A DNA stretch of 64,000 nucleotides from Rhinopomastus cyanomelas (GCA_013400115.1 VXBP01001113.1:1456404-1520403), one strand, 5' to 3'; counted from the first letter of the stretch, positions 12,901-21,979 are shown. Translations and numbers: made by a program. The notes: generated by a model from the letters alone, not told the origin.

Positions 12901-15900
12901 TCCTTTTTCTCTGTGCTAGTGTGGCCGAGGATAAACCAAATGTCAACAGGTAGGTTATTACTCTGAGAGCTGATTCTTAAAAGTGGAAAGGTTCACTAGC
13001 AGTTTGTGAGGAAGATGTAGTAACTTCTACCAGTCTGGTAAAACTTTGAGCTGCTAGCTTATGGGGATTTTTACAAGTTGATTGTGTGCCAACCACGTTG
13101 ATCATGGGTGTGGGAAAGGAGAAGTCTTCCACATCACCAGTCCCAAGTTCACGTGGCTCTTCCCAGCTATGTGATTTGCTCCTGGTGCTGCAGATGCCAA
13201 TGTAAATGAAAACCCAGAGGATATGTGGCTTTTAGAGAGTCTTAGGGATCTGTTCTGACCTGTCAGCATGGTGATGGCTTTTTTTTTTCCTCTGCTGTCC
13301 TGAAAATTGCCATACTCTCGCAGTTTTCTGCCAGCAGGTGGATGGTTAGACCAAGTGGGCAAGGTTTGGACTGATTTTGCAGACCTATTAGGAGCTGTGC
13401 TGACACTTGGAAGCATCATGTGAGGCTAGTGATAGAACAAGGGAGAATTGGTTTCAAGCTACAAGAGGGGACATTTAGAGTGGACTTTAGGAAGAAATTC
13501 CTCACTATGAGGGTGGTGAGGCACTGGAATACAGTGTGGCTGGCAGTTACGAACCAAGTCGACATCAGTATTTTAGGTTGTTACTATAGCCATCTCCACT
13601 CAGTGTTCTAGACAACTCATTAGCAGGTAAGAAAACCCAATTACTTTATGTCTTGGTCTTGTCCTGTCTCAGATGCATTCACTCCTTTTCAAAGCCTTGA
13701 ACAGTATGTACTACATTTTACCTGTGTTAATCTTTTTAAACACAAGTCTCTCAAAACATTAGCAATGTTGTGTTTAATCCACCTGCTGTTTTTTAATGGT
13801 CAAATTCTCTTCCAGATGCACCAATTTAATACCGACCCTGAAGTCTTTCTGTTCTTAGTGAGCACAAGGGCCGGAGGCTTGGGCATTAACTTGACTGCAG
13901 CAGACACAGTTATTATCTATGACAGTGACTGGGTATGTTGACAGACTGTTACTCTAGTGATGTCTTTCTCTGCTGCTGCTTTTGATTGGTAATCATTTAC
14001 TAACACATTATGGTATAGACATTTGCTGTATCTTTAATGAGACCTTACATGAAGATAGTAGTAAGTAGTGTACACAAATGTGTTTTATATAAAATATGCG
14101 TCCTCATTTGAAATAGCCTACTTTAGAGCTGGTTTCCAAAACTAGCCCATTTGGCTTTGAATGAGTTGCAGGAGGGATTTTTCTGTTACTGTTGAAGATA
14201 CCTTTCCATCTTTCAATTTATTTAAGTTATACTTGTAGCCAGACCTTTACAGGTTCTCTGTTTTCAGTAGCTGCCGTGTTAGTACCAACCCCTTGAATTT
14301 TCTCCTGTGACTTCCTAGCTATGTTACAGCTAGTTAGAATTCTGCTCAGGTGCATCCGAGACTGGGAAGAAGAGAGAAATGGAAGGAAATGACCAAGGAC
14401 CTCTGCATCATCTTTGCATTTTGCATGACGACTGCTGCCTGAGCGCTAAAGCAGTGTCAGAAAGCTTTCATTTTTAATCCTTTTCTTGGACTCCAACAAA
14501 GAAACCCACAAACCTACAACTAAAAAACACCCTCAGCTAAATTGTTGTACAGGCATGCCCATCTGTGAAAACTGCAGCACAAAGTGCTGGTGCAGTCTGA
14601 GCTAGCTGGGTTACCTGGGCTGTGCAGCTGCAGCAGCAGAACTTGTCAGGGACAAATTGAAGAGTAAAGAGAGAGGCAGTTCTGTTATTCTGTGGTTGCC
14701 CTGCTTGTTGCTTCAGTTGTGATTCAGTGCTCACTACTGAAAATGTTGCCTGTGGTAGGCCTCTTAAAAAGATTAATGGTGCAGCTGACCTGTTTCTTTA
14801 TCTGCTTAGAACCCCCAGTCAGACTTGCAAGCCCAAGACAGGTGTCACAGAATTGGACAGACAAAGCCAGTGGTTGTTTATCGTCTTGTGACAGCAAATA
14901 CTATTGACCAGAAGATTGTGGAGAGAGCTGCTGCTAAGAGGAAGCTGGAGAAGCTGATTATCCACAAAAGTAAGTATCTTTCTCTGATTTTCTGATTTCC
15001 AAAACAAATTCTTAGACACATTTGCAGATAGCTTCTGCAGTACATTCAATTACTTCTAGTATTTACGGAATCGCCGTGTTATGACTACTCTGTTACTAGT
15101 AAGAAAGGAAAAAAAGAGGAGTGGTGGGACAGTGGTGAAAAGCTGTAAGAAATGCAGGTAAAACCAGGCAGTAAGAGAGTAGACCTCTGGGCTTGTTAGC
15201 AGCTTGTCAGAAAGACAACAATTTGACTCACAAGTGTTTTAGACTTTGTATTGGAGGTACATGACAGTGTAAGTTGATGTTCTTTCTACTGTAAACTTAA
15301 ATAAACCAGAATGTAGTTTGAAAAACAGATTGAAAAATTCTTACTGTTTGCAGTTTTACTTGTAATAGTTCTTTTGGAGCACTGTGCCACACAATGACAT
15401 TAGCAGTGTAGCATCATGACATGAAGTTTAGCTTTAGATTTTTCTGGTTGAACTGGCAAATTTACTGAGTAGGGAATATTCTTATTAAAATTGGTAAAAT
15501 TAGTAGACTAATTCGTTTCCAACTGAACATGTTTGAGACTGCAAATCTTAGCACTGTAAAATGTAAAATCTTAGCACTAAGCTTTCAGCATCTTATTTCA
15601 AGCTCTCTTGAAAAATACAGTAAATTTTTTAACTTGATACAGGCCTCTGACAGTAAGTGGCCTTATAGCAAACGTGAAAGAAATTTAAGGATTTCTCATA
15701 GTATATTAAGGGGGGGAAAGGGCGTAAAGGCCACAGCTGGAACTCTTTGACTACTGCACAGTGCTCTGCTTGTCAAGCCTCAGATGTAGTTTGCTGTTAT
15801 TGTTGGAAGATGTTATCTAATCTTTGTTAGATGCCTCCTTTATCCTAGCTTAAGCCTTTTTCTTTATAATATCTTTGCTGCTGCTGTCTTGGTGTGACTG

Positions 15901-18900
15901 CCAGGACTTCTGTGTTTGTAGGCATCTTAATGAACAATTAAGTGAGAGAAATTTGTAGGTAACTGCTGTGCACTGAAGTAGCAGTGGGAACTGGGACTAA
16001 TTGTGCTGGAAGGAAGCTAAGTGTCAGGATGAGTCATGCCTTCAGTTTTGCAATATTTATCTTTGTAAATCATCAAAATATTGCAGCTTAAGTGGAGGTG
16101 TCCCATTCAGGATCCTTTGGATCCACTGTGTAAATGTAAACGTGATGCGATGGATCCTGTAATAGTGAGTTCTAATGTTGAAACTTTGCAGGAGTGAATG
16201 AGGAAGGAATATCACAAACCTTACTTAAATCAGGCCTTTCAGTGTTGTCCAACCATGTAGGGAGCTTAAGAACTTCAGGTTTTTGTGAAACAATGTCTTT
16301 TGGCCTCACCACCAGGTTACTCTTTACGTCTTGTGCTTCTGTTGTCTTGTGTGAAGAAAGTTGCCTGAGAAACTATGAGCACCAGCATGATTTTAGTTTA
16401 ATTAGCAGATGTACTGAGAGAAAGCAGTGGACATAAACTTCTATTTCAAGTGTTCAGTTATTGATAGAGTCTTCTGCATTTTTCTGTGTCAATATTACTG
16501 CAATTCAAGACATGTAAAGCAACATACATAAATGCCATACAGTTTTTGAAACTGAAAAGGGAGGAACTGTGAATGCCATGTGACAGGACCTGGATCCCAT
16601 CTGCCACAGTGGGAGATGTTAGTGGAGGGGAGAGAATCCTGTAGTTCCCTCTGGAACTTGCATCCGATCTGTACTTTCCAGAGAGACAGATGGGAAAATG
16701 TGTAGAGGGGACTTGTGAAACTGAACTATAGGAAAGAACAGCAGTGAATGATGAAAGAGATCATTAAAGACTCCTCAATAAAATCACTACATGTGTTGTG
16801 AAAAACTAAGGAAACTTGGCACAGAACAGTAGGTTTTGTCCATCTCCTTGAAATGTGCAAGGCTGAGCTTGGCTTTGTTCCTCCTTTGCTTAAGGATGTG
16901 TAGTTTTTGGATGTTTGGGAAGGCATCCAGATTTGTGTGCAGCTAGGTGTTAGCATAGTCTTCAAGAACCCAGCCTGGCTCAGGTGTATTGTTTGTTATC
17001 TCTGTCTAGCCCATTAAACTGAGGGATGTTCTCTCTGCAAACCACAAATCTTTCACGTATGTCCTGTATTCTGATTAATACTGCTTACTGTGTTTCAGCC
17101 AGCTTACAATAGGAAGGGTACCAACTATGTTCCCTTTATTTACCTCTAACTTTATTTACAATGTTTTTCTGTGAGTAGAATTAAAGGCTTTGTGTGTGCA
17201 TGTGTTCGTGTTGAACTGGCATTTCAATCAGTTCTGTATACTGTGGCTAGGAGGTGAAAGGCCTGTGTGTTAACTCTTGCCATTTTTCACCAGCTACAAT
17301 AAGCACAACCCATAAGGTTGTGTCCACAGAGGGCTGAACCAATGGAATGTACTATCAGTTTTGAGGTGCAAAAGATATTTAATTATGTGCATCCAGCAGT
17401 GATTTAACAATTTATGGATTTTGTGCCTATCTCTGTACTTTCTCCAAATTTCTTCTTTCTACAGATCAGTTTAAAGGTGGTAAATCTGGTCTAGCACAGT
17501 CAAAGAGCTGCCTGGACCCTCAGGAATTACTAGAATTACTGAAATCCAGAGACTATGAGAGGTATGCACATTTCATATTTTTCTTGGATTGTTAATTTTT
17601 AACTTGCAGCTTGGAAGCAGCTGTCAAAAGCTTTCTTGTGAAGAAGTACATGTATCTTCAAAGCAGCTGTCAAAAGCTTTCTTGTGAAGAAGTACGTGGA
17701 TCTTCATAAAGTCCCTATGAGAGAAAACTAACTTCTGTGCAATACTATCTGTAATGTGCTGTTGCCTGTATTGAGAGAGATTCATTCTTTCTCAACAGGG
17801 AGGTTAAAGGATCAAAAGAAAAAGTAATCAGTGATAAAGATCTAGAGTTACTCTTGGATAGAAGTGATCTTATTGGTAAGTCAGAGTTTTTATCTTTTTC
17901 AAATACTCAGTAATAAATTCATATTTTTAAAGAATCCTTGTATGTAGAAAGCCACCACAGCTTCACTTTCCTACTGTTGTGTGCACATCTGAAGAAGGAC
18001 CCTTTAATCCCTTTGCTGACATTTTCCACAGGAGTTGCTGACAAATGGTAGAACTTAAAGTACTCCAGAAAACCATATCCATCCATGGTATTACCTGAGC
18101 ATACAGGGAATAAAAAATATTTTACAAATAATAACAAAATTGTTGAGGTAGTCTGCAAGTTTTAGTGCTTGATGAGGCCAAGATTACATAAAAAAAGTTA
18201 ACTTTTCTGAGAGAGAGAAGAGTCTTTGTCCAGTTTGTGTAAACTAGAATTAGGATGCTCTGTTTCCTTCAGCATCTTTAGGAGAGATAAGCCTCAATGC
18301 ATAGATACAGAAAAAAATCAGTCACTGTGGAACTTAGAAGTACAATTATAGGCTTAAGTACTTGTGGTATGTGTAGTCTGAGCAAATAACTTTGTCTTAG
18401 AAGAACTGTGGCTACACTTAAGTTTTTTTCCTAGATTAAAGGAATTGTTTTATAAAACTCCTTATTTTGGTCAACTGAATGTTAATATAGAAAATTATTC
18501 TTGAAGTACTGATGATATGCTCTATATTTTACCAGGTTAGGCTGTAAGACAATTTGATGGCTTGAGTTGGAGATGCTGCCTTTTTTGTGGTGTTAGCGTG
18601 CATCGCATTTCATAGAATCATAGAGTCATTAGGGACTGGAAGGGACCTCGAAAGATCTAGTGCAATCCCCCTGCCACAGCAGGATCATCTACACCAAGTC
18701 ACAGAATCAGTCAGGGTTAGAAGGGAACACAGGATCATCCAGTTCCAACCCCCCTACCATGGGCAGGGACACGCCACCCTAGATCTGGCTGGCCAGAACC
18801 CCATCCAGCCTGGCCCTTTTGAGGAGCAGCTGAGGGGAGCTGGGGCTGTTTAGGCTGAAGAAAAGGAGGCTGAAGGGAGACCTTACTGACATCTATTAAC

Positions 18901-19542
18901 TGTCTGAAAGGAGGTTGTAGAGAGGTCGGTGTTGGGTCTGTTGTCACACGTAACAAGAGATAGGACAAGAGGAAAAGGCCTGAAGTTGTGCCAGGGAAGT
19001 TTAGTTTAGACATTAAGAAAAACTACTTCATGGAAGGAGTCATCAGGCCTTGCAACAGGCTGCCCAGGAAGGTGGCTAAGTTGTTTGTCCTTGGGCAAAC
19101 TCAAGAGGAAGAAGAAAGTCATGGAAGGAGGGGATGGCCACTTTGAGATGATTATAGGGCTCTTTTCTCAGGAAAACAAGAGTAGTTGAAGCAGATTTTA
19201 AAACTGCTTATCAGTGTTCAGATTTAGCCAGGAGTGCTGGAATTACTTTAAGGAAAAAAAACAAAAGGCACAACTGAAAAATATTGTCAAGTGCAAGCTT
19301 TCAGGAGCAATCTGAAGGAACAAAATTGCTTTTTATCAACTGGCTTTCCAAATCCAAACACAATACATACAGTGCTTATCTTTCTGTAATTGTAAGGTTG
19401 CAGTGTGTGTCACCTGTTACTGTTGATTTCCATTTTAATCCTAGATCAAATGAAGGCCTCTGAAAAAATGAAAAAGGAAAAGACGGGCGTCTTCAAGGTC
19501 CTAGAAGAATCATCAGATTCCAACGTAGAATGCGTCTTTTGA
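678..19542 (+). CDS. HELLS: HELLS (LSH/SMARCA6) chromatin remodeler, C-terminal 680 residues in 15 exons
   Basis: SNF2-family ATPase that remodels nucleosomes in the nucleus and is required for CpG methylation of repeats and heterochromatin (with CDCA7 in vertebrates; family knowledge). I joined 15 exons: 678-902, 2287-2469, 2711-2854, 3459-3655, 4300-4396, 5237-5398, 8892-9034, 10371-10509, 11918-12001, 12086-12205, 13816-13932, 14810-14969, 17465-17561, 17799-17875, 19445-19542. All introns are GT-AG, phases agree, and the 2043 nt give 680 residues plus a TGA. Visible motifs in order: Walker A GLGKT (residues 91-95), DEGH box (194-197), TGTPLQN motif III, STRAGGLGIN motif V and QAQDRCHRIGQTK motif VI. 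The order and spacing match human HELLS (838 residues), so about 158 N-terminal residues (coiled-coil region) lie left of the window. No frameshift or stop is seen; the gene looks functional. Identity is very secure. Confidence 0.97.
903..2286 (+). other. HELLS intron, 1.38 kb, nothing recognised
   Basis: AT-rich intron bounded by gtatgg at 903 and cag at 2284-2286. I see no repeat family, no conserved coding frame and no RNA gene in it. Short T-runs near 1160-1185 and 1570 are simple low complexity. Confidence 0.7.
2287..2469 (+). CDS. HELLS: HELLS exon B: Walker A / motif I
   Basis: 61 codons in phase 0 (residues 76-136). It carries LADEMGLGKT, with the P-loop GLGKT at 2332-2346 that binds ATP, followed by motif Ia (GPLSTLPNW). 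Acceptor tgcag at 2282-2286; donor gtaaaag at 2470. Confidence 0.96.
2711..2854 (+). CDS. HELLS: HELLS exon C: linker to DEGH box
   Basis: 48 codons in phase 0 (residues 137-184). It encodes the MLYHGAQQERRKLVR and HPVVITSFEIAMRD stretches typical of the RecA-like lobe 1. Acceptor ctcag before 2711; donor gtatct at 2855. The 241-bp intron before it contains nothing notable. Confidence 0.95.
2855..3458 (+). other. HELLS intron, 0.6 kb, with one old CR1 stub
   Basis: The intron runs from gtatct at 2855 to ctag at 3455-3458. Its only recognisable content is a decayed CR1 3' end near 3281-3332, listed separately. The rest shows nothing I can name. Confidence 0.6.
3281..3332 (-). mobile_element. 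Old CR1 3'-end stub
   Basis: The plus strand reads 'attatagaatcatttaggttg...aaagac...agatcatt', the reverse complement of a CR1 3' terminus of the subfamily with 'aaaagac'. It is short and diverged, so it predates the younger copies in this window. Confidence 0.6.
3459..3655 (+). CDS. HELLS: HELLS exon D: DEGH box and motif III
   Basis: 197 nt (residues 185-250, ending in a split codon). The Walker B / DEGH box is at 3486-3497 (catalytic Asp-Glu for ATP hydrolysis), and motif III TGTPLQ is at 3570-3587. It ends with the FLLPDVFDDLK segment. Acceptor tctag; donor gtaggt at 3656. The downstream intron (3656-4299) shows no repeat apart from a GTTTT run feeding the next acceptor. Confidence 0.96.
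3656..4299 (+). other. HELLS intron, 0.64 kb, nothing but a GTTTT run
   Basis: Only a short (GTTTT)n run at about 4271-4297 stands out. It forms the polypyrimidine tract of the next acceptor. No other feature is seen. Confidence 0.65.
4300..4396 (+). CDS. HELLS: HELLS exon E (FESWFDVTSI segment)
   Basis: 97 nt (residues 250-282). It encodes SFESWFDVTSITETAEDI and ends ILHMLHQ. Acceptor tttcag at 4294-4299. The donor is GTTTTA at 4397-4402, a poor match to GTRAGT, but the phase and the next exon (ILTPFLLRR) force this position. Confidence 0.93.
4397..5236 (+). other. HELLS intron, 0.84 kb, nothing recognised
   Basis: AT-rich intron with no repeat family or coding segment that I can support. 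The open frames in it lack any HELLS homology and fall between the good splice sites. Confidence 0.65.
5237..5398 (+). CDS. HELLS: HELLS exon F: end of lobe 1
   Basis: 54 codons in phase 0 (residues 283-336). It carries ILTPFLLRRLKTDVALEVPP, the hallmark SNF2 segment between the two RecA lobes, followed by KKQETFYTAIVNRTI. Acceptor tttcag; donor gtaact at 5399. Confidence 0.96.
5497..6212 (-). mobile_element. Decayed solo LTR, avian ERVL-like
   Basis: Read on the minus strand it begins TGTCCTGGTTTG with an AGAACAGAATTAATTCTG stretch, the start I recognise from avian ERVL-type LTRs, and runs about 716 bp to a CA. The AT-rich 5620-5680 block and the 'cagacagtgg' region fit such an LTR. No internal retroviral genes are adjacent, so it is a solo LTR. 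I see no clean target duplication: cccac at 6213-6217 also occurs at 5490-5494, but two bases off the expected end. Family assignment is from memory of the general pattern. Confidence 0.6.
6297..7440 (-). mobile_element. CR1 LINE, 3' 1.1 kb with reverse-transcriptase fragment
   Basis: The plus strand starts 'atagaatcatagaatcatta', the reverse complement of the CR1 3' end. The minus strand encodes a near-continuous piece of CR1 ORF2 reverse transcriptase at about 6997-7440: LSKAFHTVSHTILAAKLRQC, SSGVPQGSVLAPVLFNLFID, FADDTKLGG (catalytic FADD box) and VLHVGKNN. A second segment at 6780-6996 follows (GRDLGVL-type and SREVLLPLYSALVRPHLEYC). It is 5'-truncated, as usual for CR1. Low decay suggests a fairly young copy. 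Confidence 0.93.
7655..8766 (+). mobile_element. CR1 LINE, plus strand, interrupted by an assembly gap
   Basis: It opens with ORF2 sequence (KLDVHKSVGPDGMHPRVLRE, then DWRIANVTPIFKKGKKEDPG and CLDLSKAFDSVSHSILADKL). After 46 Ns it resumes at RRGVVSRSREVLLPLYSALV and ends in 'tagtgattctatgatt'. About 500 bp of CR1 that the neighbouring minus-strand copy contains is missing between the two halves, so the gap is undersized or covers a deletion. Confidence 0.92.
8143..8188. other. Assembly gap, 46 N
   Basis: A run of 46 N inside the plus-strand CR1. The flanks map to CR1 positions about 500 bp apart when compared with the inverted copy at 6297-7440, so the true length is probably longer than the Ns shown. 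Confidence 0.99.
8892..9034 (+). CDS. HELLS: HELLS exon G: basic linker between lobes
   Basis: 143 nt (residues 337-384). It encodes EEVVELTPTGRPKRRSRK, a basic patch that looks like a nuclear-localisation signal, followed by an acidic, coiled stretch (EKLINRMQEEVEKER). Acceptor cacag at 8887-8891; donor gtacct at 9035. This insert between RecA lobes is less conserved than the core, as in other HELLS proteins. Confidence 0.95.
9035..10370 (+). other. HELLS intron, 1.3 kb, nothing recognised
   Basis: No repeat, RNA gene or conserved coding segment that I can support. It is bounded by gtacct and a T-rich acceptor ending caag. Confidence 0.65.
10371..10509 (+). CDS. HELLS: HELLS exon H: start of lobe 2
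   Basis: 139 nt (residues 384-430). It encodes PVVEVSVPMDSEINLKLQN and MMLLRKCCNHPYLIEYPLD, the RKCCNHP signature common to SNF2 proteins. The acceptor is caag (an AAG acceptor after a T7 tract); donor gtatgt at 10510. Confidence 0.95.
10510..11917 (+). other. HELLS intron, 1.4 kb, with one chimeric CR1
   Basis: Contains the double-ended CR1 at 10591-10813. The remaining ~1.1 kb shows nothing I can name. Confidence 0.65.
10591..10813 (+). mobile_element. CR1 3' end, chimeric type with two 3' modules
   Basis: Module A runs to 'ccctgactgactgtatga' (ending 10730) and is of the 'gatgaggctctggccagcct' subfamily. It is joined directly to module B, 'cttggtctaggtgatcctgc' to 'cttatgattctatgg', the end of the commonest CR1 here. 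The same junction recurs at 18700, 40559 and 56885, so it is an inherited chimera, not a chance nesting. Confidence 0.85.
11918..12001 (+). CDS. HELLS: HELLS exon I
   Basis: 28 codons in phase 0 (residues 431-458): VDENLVKNSGKFLVLDRMLP, then ELKKRGHK. Acceptor ctaag at 11913-11917; donor gtaaaa at 12002. Only 84 bp of intron separate it from the next exon. Confidence 0.95.
12086..12205 (+). CDS. HELLS: HELLS exon J: motif IV and LDG box
   Basis: 40 codons in phase 0 (residues 459-498): VLLFSQMTMMLDILMDY (motif IV) and SRLDGSMSYSEREEN. Acceptor tgtag at 12081-12085; donor gtaagt at 12206. Confidence 0.96.
12206..13815 (+). other. HELLS intron, 1.6 kb, with one old CR1 fragment
   Basis: Contains a diverged CR1 piece at about 13427-13550. 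Nothing else is recognised; the short open frames do not resemble known proteins. Confidence 0.6.
13427..13550 (+). mobile_element. Old CR1 fragment
   Basis: Sequence of the type 'gtgatagaacaagggagaat...ttcaagctacaagagg...aggaagaaattcctcactat...ggtgaggcactggaa' matches the pre-3'-end region of CR1. Both ends are eroded. Confidence 0.7.
13816..13932 (+). CDS. HELLS: HELLS exon K: motif V
   Basis: 39 codons in phase 0 (residues 499-537). It carries FNTDPEVFLFLVSTRAGGLG then INLTAADTVIIYDSDW, the SNF2 motif V that couples ATP hydrolysis to DNA translocation. Acceptor tccag; donor gtatgt at 13933. Confidence 0.97.
13933..14809 (+). other. HELLS intron, 0.88 kb, nothing recognised
   Basis: No repeat family or conserved coding segment seen. 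Confidence 0.65.
14810..14969 (+). CDS. HELLS: HELLS exon L: motif VI arginine finger
   Basis: 160 nt (residues 538-591). QAQDRCHRIGQTKPVVVYRL holds motif VI with the arginine finger, followed by AAAKRKLEKLIIHK. Acceptor cttag; donor gtaagt at 14970. The codon split at the end joins to 'at' in the next exon to give Asn. Confidence 0.97.
14970..17464 (+). other. HELLS intron, 2.5 kb, nothing recognised
   Basis: AT-rich with several short open frames that have no recognisable protein signature. I see no CR1 terminus or LTR in it. Confidence 0.6.
17465..17561 (+). CDS. HELLS: HELLS exon M
   Basis: 97 nt (residues 591-623): NQFKGGKSGLAQSKSCLDP, then QELLELLKSRDYER. Acceptor tacag; donor gtatgc at 17562. 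It is a C-terminal extension specific to HELLS, matching the human order. Confidence 0.94.
17615..17706. repeat. Two-copy 46-bp tandem duplication
   Basis: A unit starting 'aagcagctgtcaaaagcttt' occurs at 17615-17660 and again at 17661-17706 with only two differences (acatgtatc versus acgtggatc). It lies inside the 237-bp intron between HELLS exons M and N. Confidence 0.95.
17799..17875 (+). CDS. HELLS: HELLS exon N
   Basis: 77 nt (residues 623-649): EVKGSKEKVISDKDLELLLD, then RSDLI. Acceptor aacag; donor gtaagt at 17876. It matches the conserved HELLS C-terminal block. Confidence 0.95.
18611..18818 (-). mobile_element. CR1 3' end, chimeric double-module type
   Basis: Plus strand 'catagaatcatagagtcatt' through module B, then 'caagtcacagaatcagtcag' at the module junction (18700/18701), then module A ('ccagttccaacccccctacc', 'catccagcctggccc'). 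It is the same chimera as at 10591 and 56533, in the opposite orientation. Confidence 0.85.
18819..19156 (+). mobile_element. Older CR1 fragment
   Basis: It reads 'gaggagcagctgaggggagc...ggctgaagggagacctta...gataggacaagaggaaaagg...caggctgcccaggaaggtgg' to about 19156, a CR1 3' region of a different subfamily. It abuts the minus-strand chimeric CR1 directly. Confidence 0.75.
19445..19542 (+). CDS. HELLS: HELLS last coding exon and stop
   Basis: 98 nt including the TGA at 19540-19542 (residues 649-680). It encodes DQMKASEKMKKEKTGVFKVL and ends SSDSNVECVF, matching the human C-terminus in pattern (ends ECLF). Acceptor ctag at 19441-19444. Confidence 0.96.
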
Positions 19543-19990
19543 TTGGTAAACGTAGGCTGCAGTCGTGCAGGGTGAGCATGCTGCTTACTCAAATCTTCCA
19601 GAGTTGTCAGTTACACAGACCAATCCTTTATGTTGACTTTCACTAAGGTCTTATTCAAACTTCTGTTCTTGAAGCAAATGTTAACATGTTCTGCAAAGTA
19701 ATGCAGATGATAGGTTCACGTTGTAGCTTTGCCAGGCTCTCTTAAAGAATTAAGAAAGTTAGCATGTTTGTTATTTGCAACTAGCTTTTGTGACCAGCTA
19801 AAAACTGTCAGTTTTGTTAAAAAAGATAATCTTCCCGTGGAAGTTCTAAACCACTTTGTTCTTAAATGGTGTCAATTATAGTTCTATTTTGAAAGGAGAG
19901 AACAAGTACCTTTGTTACAGCCCATTGTGTAGCTTCTGTTTTTAACTTCTGCAAATTATTTTGATTCAATAAATATTTGGTTTGTTCTAA
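19543..19990 (+). other. HELLS: HELLS 3' UTR
   Basis: AT-rich sequence from the TGA to just past the AATAAA at 19968-19973. No ORF or repeat is present. The exact cleavage site is inferred to be 10-30 bases after the signal. Confidence 0.75.
19968..19973 (+). terminator. HELLS: HELLS polyadenylation signal AATAAA
   Basis: A canonical AATAAA, followed within 40 bases by a GT-rich stretch ('tttgttctaaaagtgtgggg'). It is the first good signal after the HELLS stop codon. Confidence 0.8.
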
Positions 19991-21560
19991 AAGTGTGGGG
20001 TTTTCAGCATAACTTCTTAAATAAGTGAAGCTCGTGTTGGTGCCTATGAATTCATTTTTTTTCCCACCTCATTTAGCATATTAGCCAATCTCTCACATTT
20101 AAAAAAAAGTACACCCCCATACAACCACCAAGCCAGCTGTATGCAGTGGTTTTCTGCTCGGACATCAGGTAGCTTTTCAGCTTTGAATTCCTGTTTGTGA
20201 AAATGTCACCTGGTTCATAGAATCATTAGGGATCGGAAGGGACCTCGAACGATCATCCAGTCCAATCCCCCTGCCACACCAGGATCACCTAGACCAAGTC
20301 GCCAGGAACATGTCCAGGTGGGTTTTAAACATCTCCAGAGAAAGAAACCCCACAACCCCCCTGGGCAGCCTGTTCCAGTGCTCTGTTACCCTCACTGGGA
20401 AGAAGTTCCTTCTGATATTTATATGGAACCTCCTGTGTTCCACCTTACAACCGTTGCCCCTTGTCTTATCACCAGGTGACACTGAGAAGAGCCTAGCTCC
20501 ATCCTCCTAACACCCACCCTTCCAAGTATTTATAGACATTAATGATGTCACCCCTCGGTCTCCTCCAAGCTAAAGAGACCCAGCTCCCTCAGCCTCTCCT
20601 CATAAGGGAGGTGCTGCACTTCCTTCATCATTCTCATTGCCCTATGCTGGACACCCTTCAGCAGCTCCACATCCTTCTTGAACTGAGGAGGCCACAACTG
20701 GACACAATAGTCCAGGTGTGGTCTCACCAGGGCGCAGAGTAGAGGGGGAGAAGAACCTCTCTCCATCTGCTAACCACCCCCCTTCTGATCCATCCCAGGA
20801 TGCTTTTGGTCCTCTTGGCCACAAGAGCACACTGCTGGCTCATAGTCATCCTGCTGTCCGCTGGGATCCCCAGGTCCCCTTTTCCTACACTGCTTTCCAA
20901 CAGGTCAGTCGCCAACCTATACTAGTACCTGGGGTTGTTTTTGCCCTGATGCAAGACTCTCCAGCCTGTCCACGTCTTGCTGAATGGCAGCACAGTCTGC
21001 AGGGGTGCGTGGGACACCTCCCAGCTTTGTGTCATCCAAGTCATCCTAATCCTTCATCCAAGTCATCAATGAATAGATTGAACAGGACTGGTCCCAGCAC
21101 TGACCCCAGGGGCACTCTACTAGATACAGGCCTCCAACTAGACTCTGTCCCATTGACCACCACTATTTCTTCTATCCTGCAGCCAGTTCATGGTCCACAC
21201 TGCCTGAGTTTGGCTGCGAGTGTGCTTGTGAGACTGTGTTAGATGCTTTACTGAACTCAAGATAGACCACATCCAGTGCTCTGCCATCATCTATCTACCT
21301 GGTTATGCCCTCATAAAAGGCATGACTTCCCCTTGGTGAAGCCACGCTGACTGCCCCTGTTGACCCTCTTGTCGCTGATGTGCCTAGAGACAGCGTCTGT
21401 GATACATATTTCCATCACCTTTCATGGGTTGGAGCTGAGGCTGAGCAGTCTATAGTTACCTGGGTCCTCTTTCTTACCCTTTTTGAAGATTGGAGTGACA
21501 TTTGCTATCCTCCAGTCCCTGGGCACCTCTCCTGATCTCCATGACTTAGCACAGATGATG

Positions 21561-21566
21561 GAGAGT
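21561..21566. repeat. Left target-site duplication GAGAGT
   Basis: Six bases, identical to 21974-21979, on either side of the solo LTR. The intact CR1 sequence has this hexamer once ('atggagagtgg'). Confidence 0.9.
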
Positions 21567-21973
21567 TGTCGCGATGGGGTTTGAGAAAGGTATGACTGGC
21601 TACTGCGCAGAAACCAGATGTCATTAAGCCAGAAGACGTTTATGGTGCAAAATGGTTGGGTTATATACCACCTTCACCAACTGTGTTCTACCAATCATCT
21701 TTTTCTTACTTCGTTTGGAAGTTACATGTTTGCTTAGTTCTAATTTTTTCTCTACAGGCAGTTACTACAGTAGCCTACAGAAATTCATACAATAGCTTGC
21801 TTCAAAATGTATCTGCTTTGCTTGCCTGGTTCTGTCCTTGTAGCCCAGATTCCATTCTCGCAACACTCGCTCATGTTCCCGTTTCCAGTTGCCTTTCCCA
21901 AGGTCTAAATTCTGTGCCTTCCAGATCTTAACAGTGCTGTGCACTCAGGTTGCAATCCAAGGGCAATCCTACA
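21567..21973 (-). mobile_element. Solo LTR, 407 bp, 6-bp target duplication
   Basis: Sequence foreign to CR1 that starts TG (tgtcgcgatgg), ends CA (caatcctaca) and is flanked by GAGAGT on both sides. A 6-bp duplication is typical of alpharetrovirus-like and ERVK-like (class II) elements. On the minus strand there is a TATATAA near 21659-21667, then an ATAAA-type signal about 25 bases later, and roughly 90 bp to the end, so I favour minus orientation. No gag, pol or env remains. It presumably arose by LTR-LTR recombination after the provirus inserted into the CR1. Confidence 0.88.
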
Positions 21974-21979
21974 GAGAGT
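21974..21979. repeat. Right target-site duplication GAGAGT
   Basis: Matches 21561-21566. The CR1 sequence resumes directly after it ('ggtttagcaatgacctccac'). Confidence 0.9.

Larger units (their letters stand above)
17876..19444 (+). other. HELLS intron, 1.57 kb, with two CR1 pieces
   Basis: Contains a chimeric CR1 on the minus strand (18611-18818) abutting an older CR1 on the plus strand (18819-19156). The remainder shows nothing recognised. Confidence 0.65.
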
